A DNA stretch of 32,659 nucleotides from contig REEH01000120.1 of NCBI GenBank assembly GCA_007695175.1, positions 1 to 32,659 of the forward strand, read 5' to 3'. Of the stretch, positions 31,063 to 32,659 are shown in pieces. Numbering within the stretch: position 1 is the first letter of the stretch; each line of letters starts with the position of its first letter. Below the pieces are notes generated by a model that worked only from the letters and a program-made list of their open reading frames with translations, was not told where the DNA came from and searched no databases. The position numbers were made by a program, and so were the translations under genes. This DNA is from Spirochaetaceae bacterium (GTDB lineage: Bacteria; Spirochaetota; Spirochaetia; DSM-27196; Alkalispirochaetaceae).

Positions 31063-32658
31063 TCAGTCACAGGCGTACTTGCCGATCTCCGGCGCGGACT
31101 TGCAACTGCCGTAGGGACTCTTGGTGATCCAGTTATCGACCGGCTCCTTGCGGTTGAGCGCCCGCCAGACGTCCTCAAACCGCAGCGGCATGTGCGTGAT
31201 TTCCGCACCGGTGGCGTGCTGGATTGCGTTGCCCAGCGCCGCGGCCACGGAAATCATGGAGTGCTCCCCCACGCCCCGGGCTCCGAAGGGACCGTCCACC
31301 TGGGGACACTCCACGCCGAAGACCTCCACCTCCACCGGCAGATCCCGGGAGGTGGGTATCTTGTTGTCCGTGAAGGAGGGGTTGAGCAGATGCCCCTTGC
31401 GGTCGTAGATATACCCTTCCACCGTGGCCGTACCCAGGCCCTGCAGCATCCCGCCGATCGCCTGTCCCCTGAATGCATCGGGGTTGATCACCCGGCCCGC
31501 GTCAAAGACGGACGCCACCTTGAGCACGTCGTACTCACCGGTTTGCGGGTCCACCGCCACGATCATCCCGTGGGCGCCGTAGGTCCAGTCCAGAGCAGGT
31601 AGTCCCTGACCGGTCTCCTTGTCCAGGTGCGTAAGTCCCTGGGCGATATATCGCCCCACGCCGACCAGCGGTCCCCCGAGACCGTTGCCGTTGGGAAAGA
31701 CGTACCCGATCGCAAGCTGCCGGAACTCCACGCGCTGCTCCGTGCGATGGCGGATGAAGATTCCCTGCTCGTCGTGGTCCAGGTCCGCCGGAATTGCTCT
31801 CAGGATCTGCGCCGCGTCATTGTAGGCGTTTCTGAGCAGATCCTCCGCCGCGAGGATCGCGGCGTTTCCGCTCATGAGAAGTCCCTTGGAGGCAACCGTC
31901 TGCCAGTCGTAGGGATCGCGGTCCGTATCGTTCTCGAAAGCGACCTTCACCCGCTCCACGGGGAAACCCAGCCGCTCCGCTACCATCTGTGCAACCGCGG
32001 TATAGGTGCCCTGGCCGTAGTCGGTGAGGCTCAGGTTTACCGTAACGGTGGCATCCTCGTTCATCTTTATGATCACGGCGGTGGCGGTAAAGGGCGGCAT
32101 GGCCGGGGCCTTATGGAGCCCCACCACGGCCTTGCCGATCTTCCTGCCGGAAGCGGCGGCCTTCTTCTCCTCCTCCGGTGTGACCGTCCCGTACCCCACC
32201 AGGTCCGCGGCCTTGCGGAGGCACGCCTCGATATCGCCGGAATGGGCCGTGATCTCCTCGCCGGTGAGCGTCCGCGCGCCGGGCTTGAGAATGTTCCTGA
32301 GCCGGAAATCGAGGGGATCCAGCCCGATCGCCTGGGCCACCAGGTCCATGTGCCGCTCCAGACCCCAGAAAAACTCCACGTGGCCGAATCCCCGGTAGGC
32401 GGTGCCGAAAGGTTTGTTGGTGTAGATCGTGTAGGCGTCCACCGTGGCGTTGGGGATCTCGTAGGGCCCGCCCGCGGAGTACCCGGAAGCACGTGTCACG
32501 TTTACCGCGTAATCCGCGTACGCTCCGGAGTCCCAGAGCATCGTCATCTCCTGTGCCAGGATCTTCCCATCTTTGGAAACGCCCGTCTTGATCCGGTAGG
32601 TAAGCTGGCTGCGACAGGGCAGGAGGCTGAACTCTTCTTCCCGGGTAGCGGTATACTT
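31063..32658 (-). CDS. xanthine dehydrogenase/aldehyde oxidase molybdopterin-binding subunit, C-terminal part
   Basis: The frame runs to the right edge of the window, so the N-terminus is missing and at least 530 residues remain. It is the large catalytic subunit of a molybdenum hydroxylase. The visible part starts YTATREEEF, then shows YRGFGHVEFFWGLERHMD, DYGQGTYTAVAQM and the C-terminal GARGVGEHSMI with the family's catalytic glutamate. Substrates in this family range from purines to aldehydes and aromatic acids, and cannot be assigned here. The downstream mocA-type gene is separated by about 50 bases and is likely in the same operon. Confidence 0.9.
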   Translation of the reverse strand, partial: KYTATREEEFSLLPCRSQLTYRIKTGVSKDGKILAQEMTMLWDSGAYADYAVNVTRASGYSAGGPYEIPNATVDAYTIYTNKPFGTAYRGFGHVEFFWGLERHMDLVAQAIGLDPLDFRLRNILKPGARTLTGEEITAHSGDIEACLRKAADLVGYGTVTPEEEKKAAASGRKIGKAVVGLHKAPAMPPFTATAVIIKMNEDATVTVNLSLTDYGQGTYTAVAQMVAERLGFPVERVKVAFENDTDRDPYDWQTVASKGLLMSGNAAILAAEDLLRNAYNDAAQILRAIPADLDHDEQGIFIRHRTEQRVEFRQLAIGYVFPNGNGLGGPLVGVGRYIAQGLTHLDKETGQGLPALDWTYGAHGMIVAVDPQTGEYDVLKVASVFDAGRVINPDAFRGQAIGGMLQGLGTATVEGYIYDRKGHLLNPSFTDNKIPTSRDLPVEVEVFGVECPQVDGPFGARGVGEHSMISVAAALGNAIQHATGAEITHMPLRFEDVWRALNRKEPVDNWITKSPYGSCKSAPEIGKYACD

Positions 32659-32659
32659 G

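Overview
This window comes from a GC-rich bacterial chromosome. The organism is diderm (Gram-negative envelope): there is a secretin, three lipobox-bearing lipoproteins and periplasmic binding-protein transport. The single tRNA has no encoded CCA, which argues against enterobacteria and their relatives. An excisionase-type HTH fused to a receiver domain and the overall gene set would fit a high-GC spirochaete, but this is only a guess because no rRNA or other phylogenetic marker is present.

Left part (1-6.6 kb), housekeeping and regulation: the end of a Gfo/Idh/MocA oxidoreductase, an HTH-pseudoreceiver regulator, a PLP-dependent threonine/serine dehydratase (minus strand), a YgiQ-type radical SAM protein, a ketopantoate reductase (panE), and a convergent nicotinate phosphoribosyltransferase (pncB).

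Centre (6.7-21.5 kb), the most unusual part: twelve consecutive plus-strand genes, almost all overlapping by ATGA/GTGA or a few bases, look like one transcription unit. They encode a stripped-down type II secretion / type IV pilus-like machine: a 138-residue prepilin peptidase candidate, secretin, short GspE ATPase, half-length GspF, GspG major pseudopilin, one minor pseudopilin and two bitopic membrane proteins. These are followed by three lipoproteins, the last a clostripain-like protein that has lost its catalytic cysteine. The unit ends with a 1988-residue Rhs/YD-repeat protein that has a signal peptide, an Asp/Gly-rich linker, an unusual helical insertion and a C39-like cysteine peptidase domain at its C terminus. 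The natural hypothesis is a dedicated secretion or surface-display system whose client is the Rhs protein.

Right part (21.5-32.7 kb): ndk, tRNA-Cys(GCA) with a good promoter, a NUDIX hydrolase whose 3' end lies antisense to the tRNA, and a RavA/ViaA-type MoxR ATPase plus VWA pair. Next comes a 2-hydroxyacid dehydrogenase followed by a tripartite tricarboxylate transporter (tctC-tctA-tctB) behind a structured AT-rich leader. On the minus strand is a molybdenum hydroxylase large subunit (cut by the window edge) with a MocA-type molybdenum-cofactor cytidylyltransferase. No CRISPR array, insertion sequence, integrase or rRNA was seen. No gap between genes exceeds about 210 bases.
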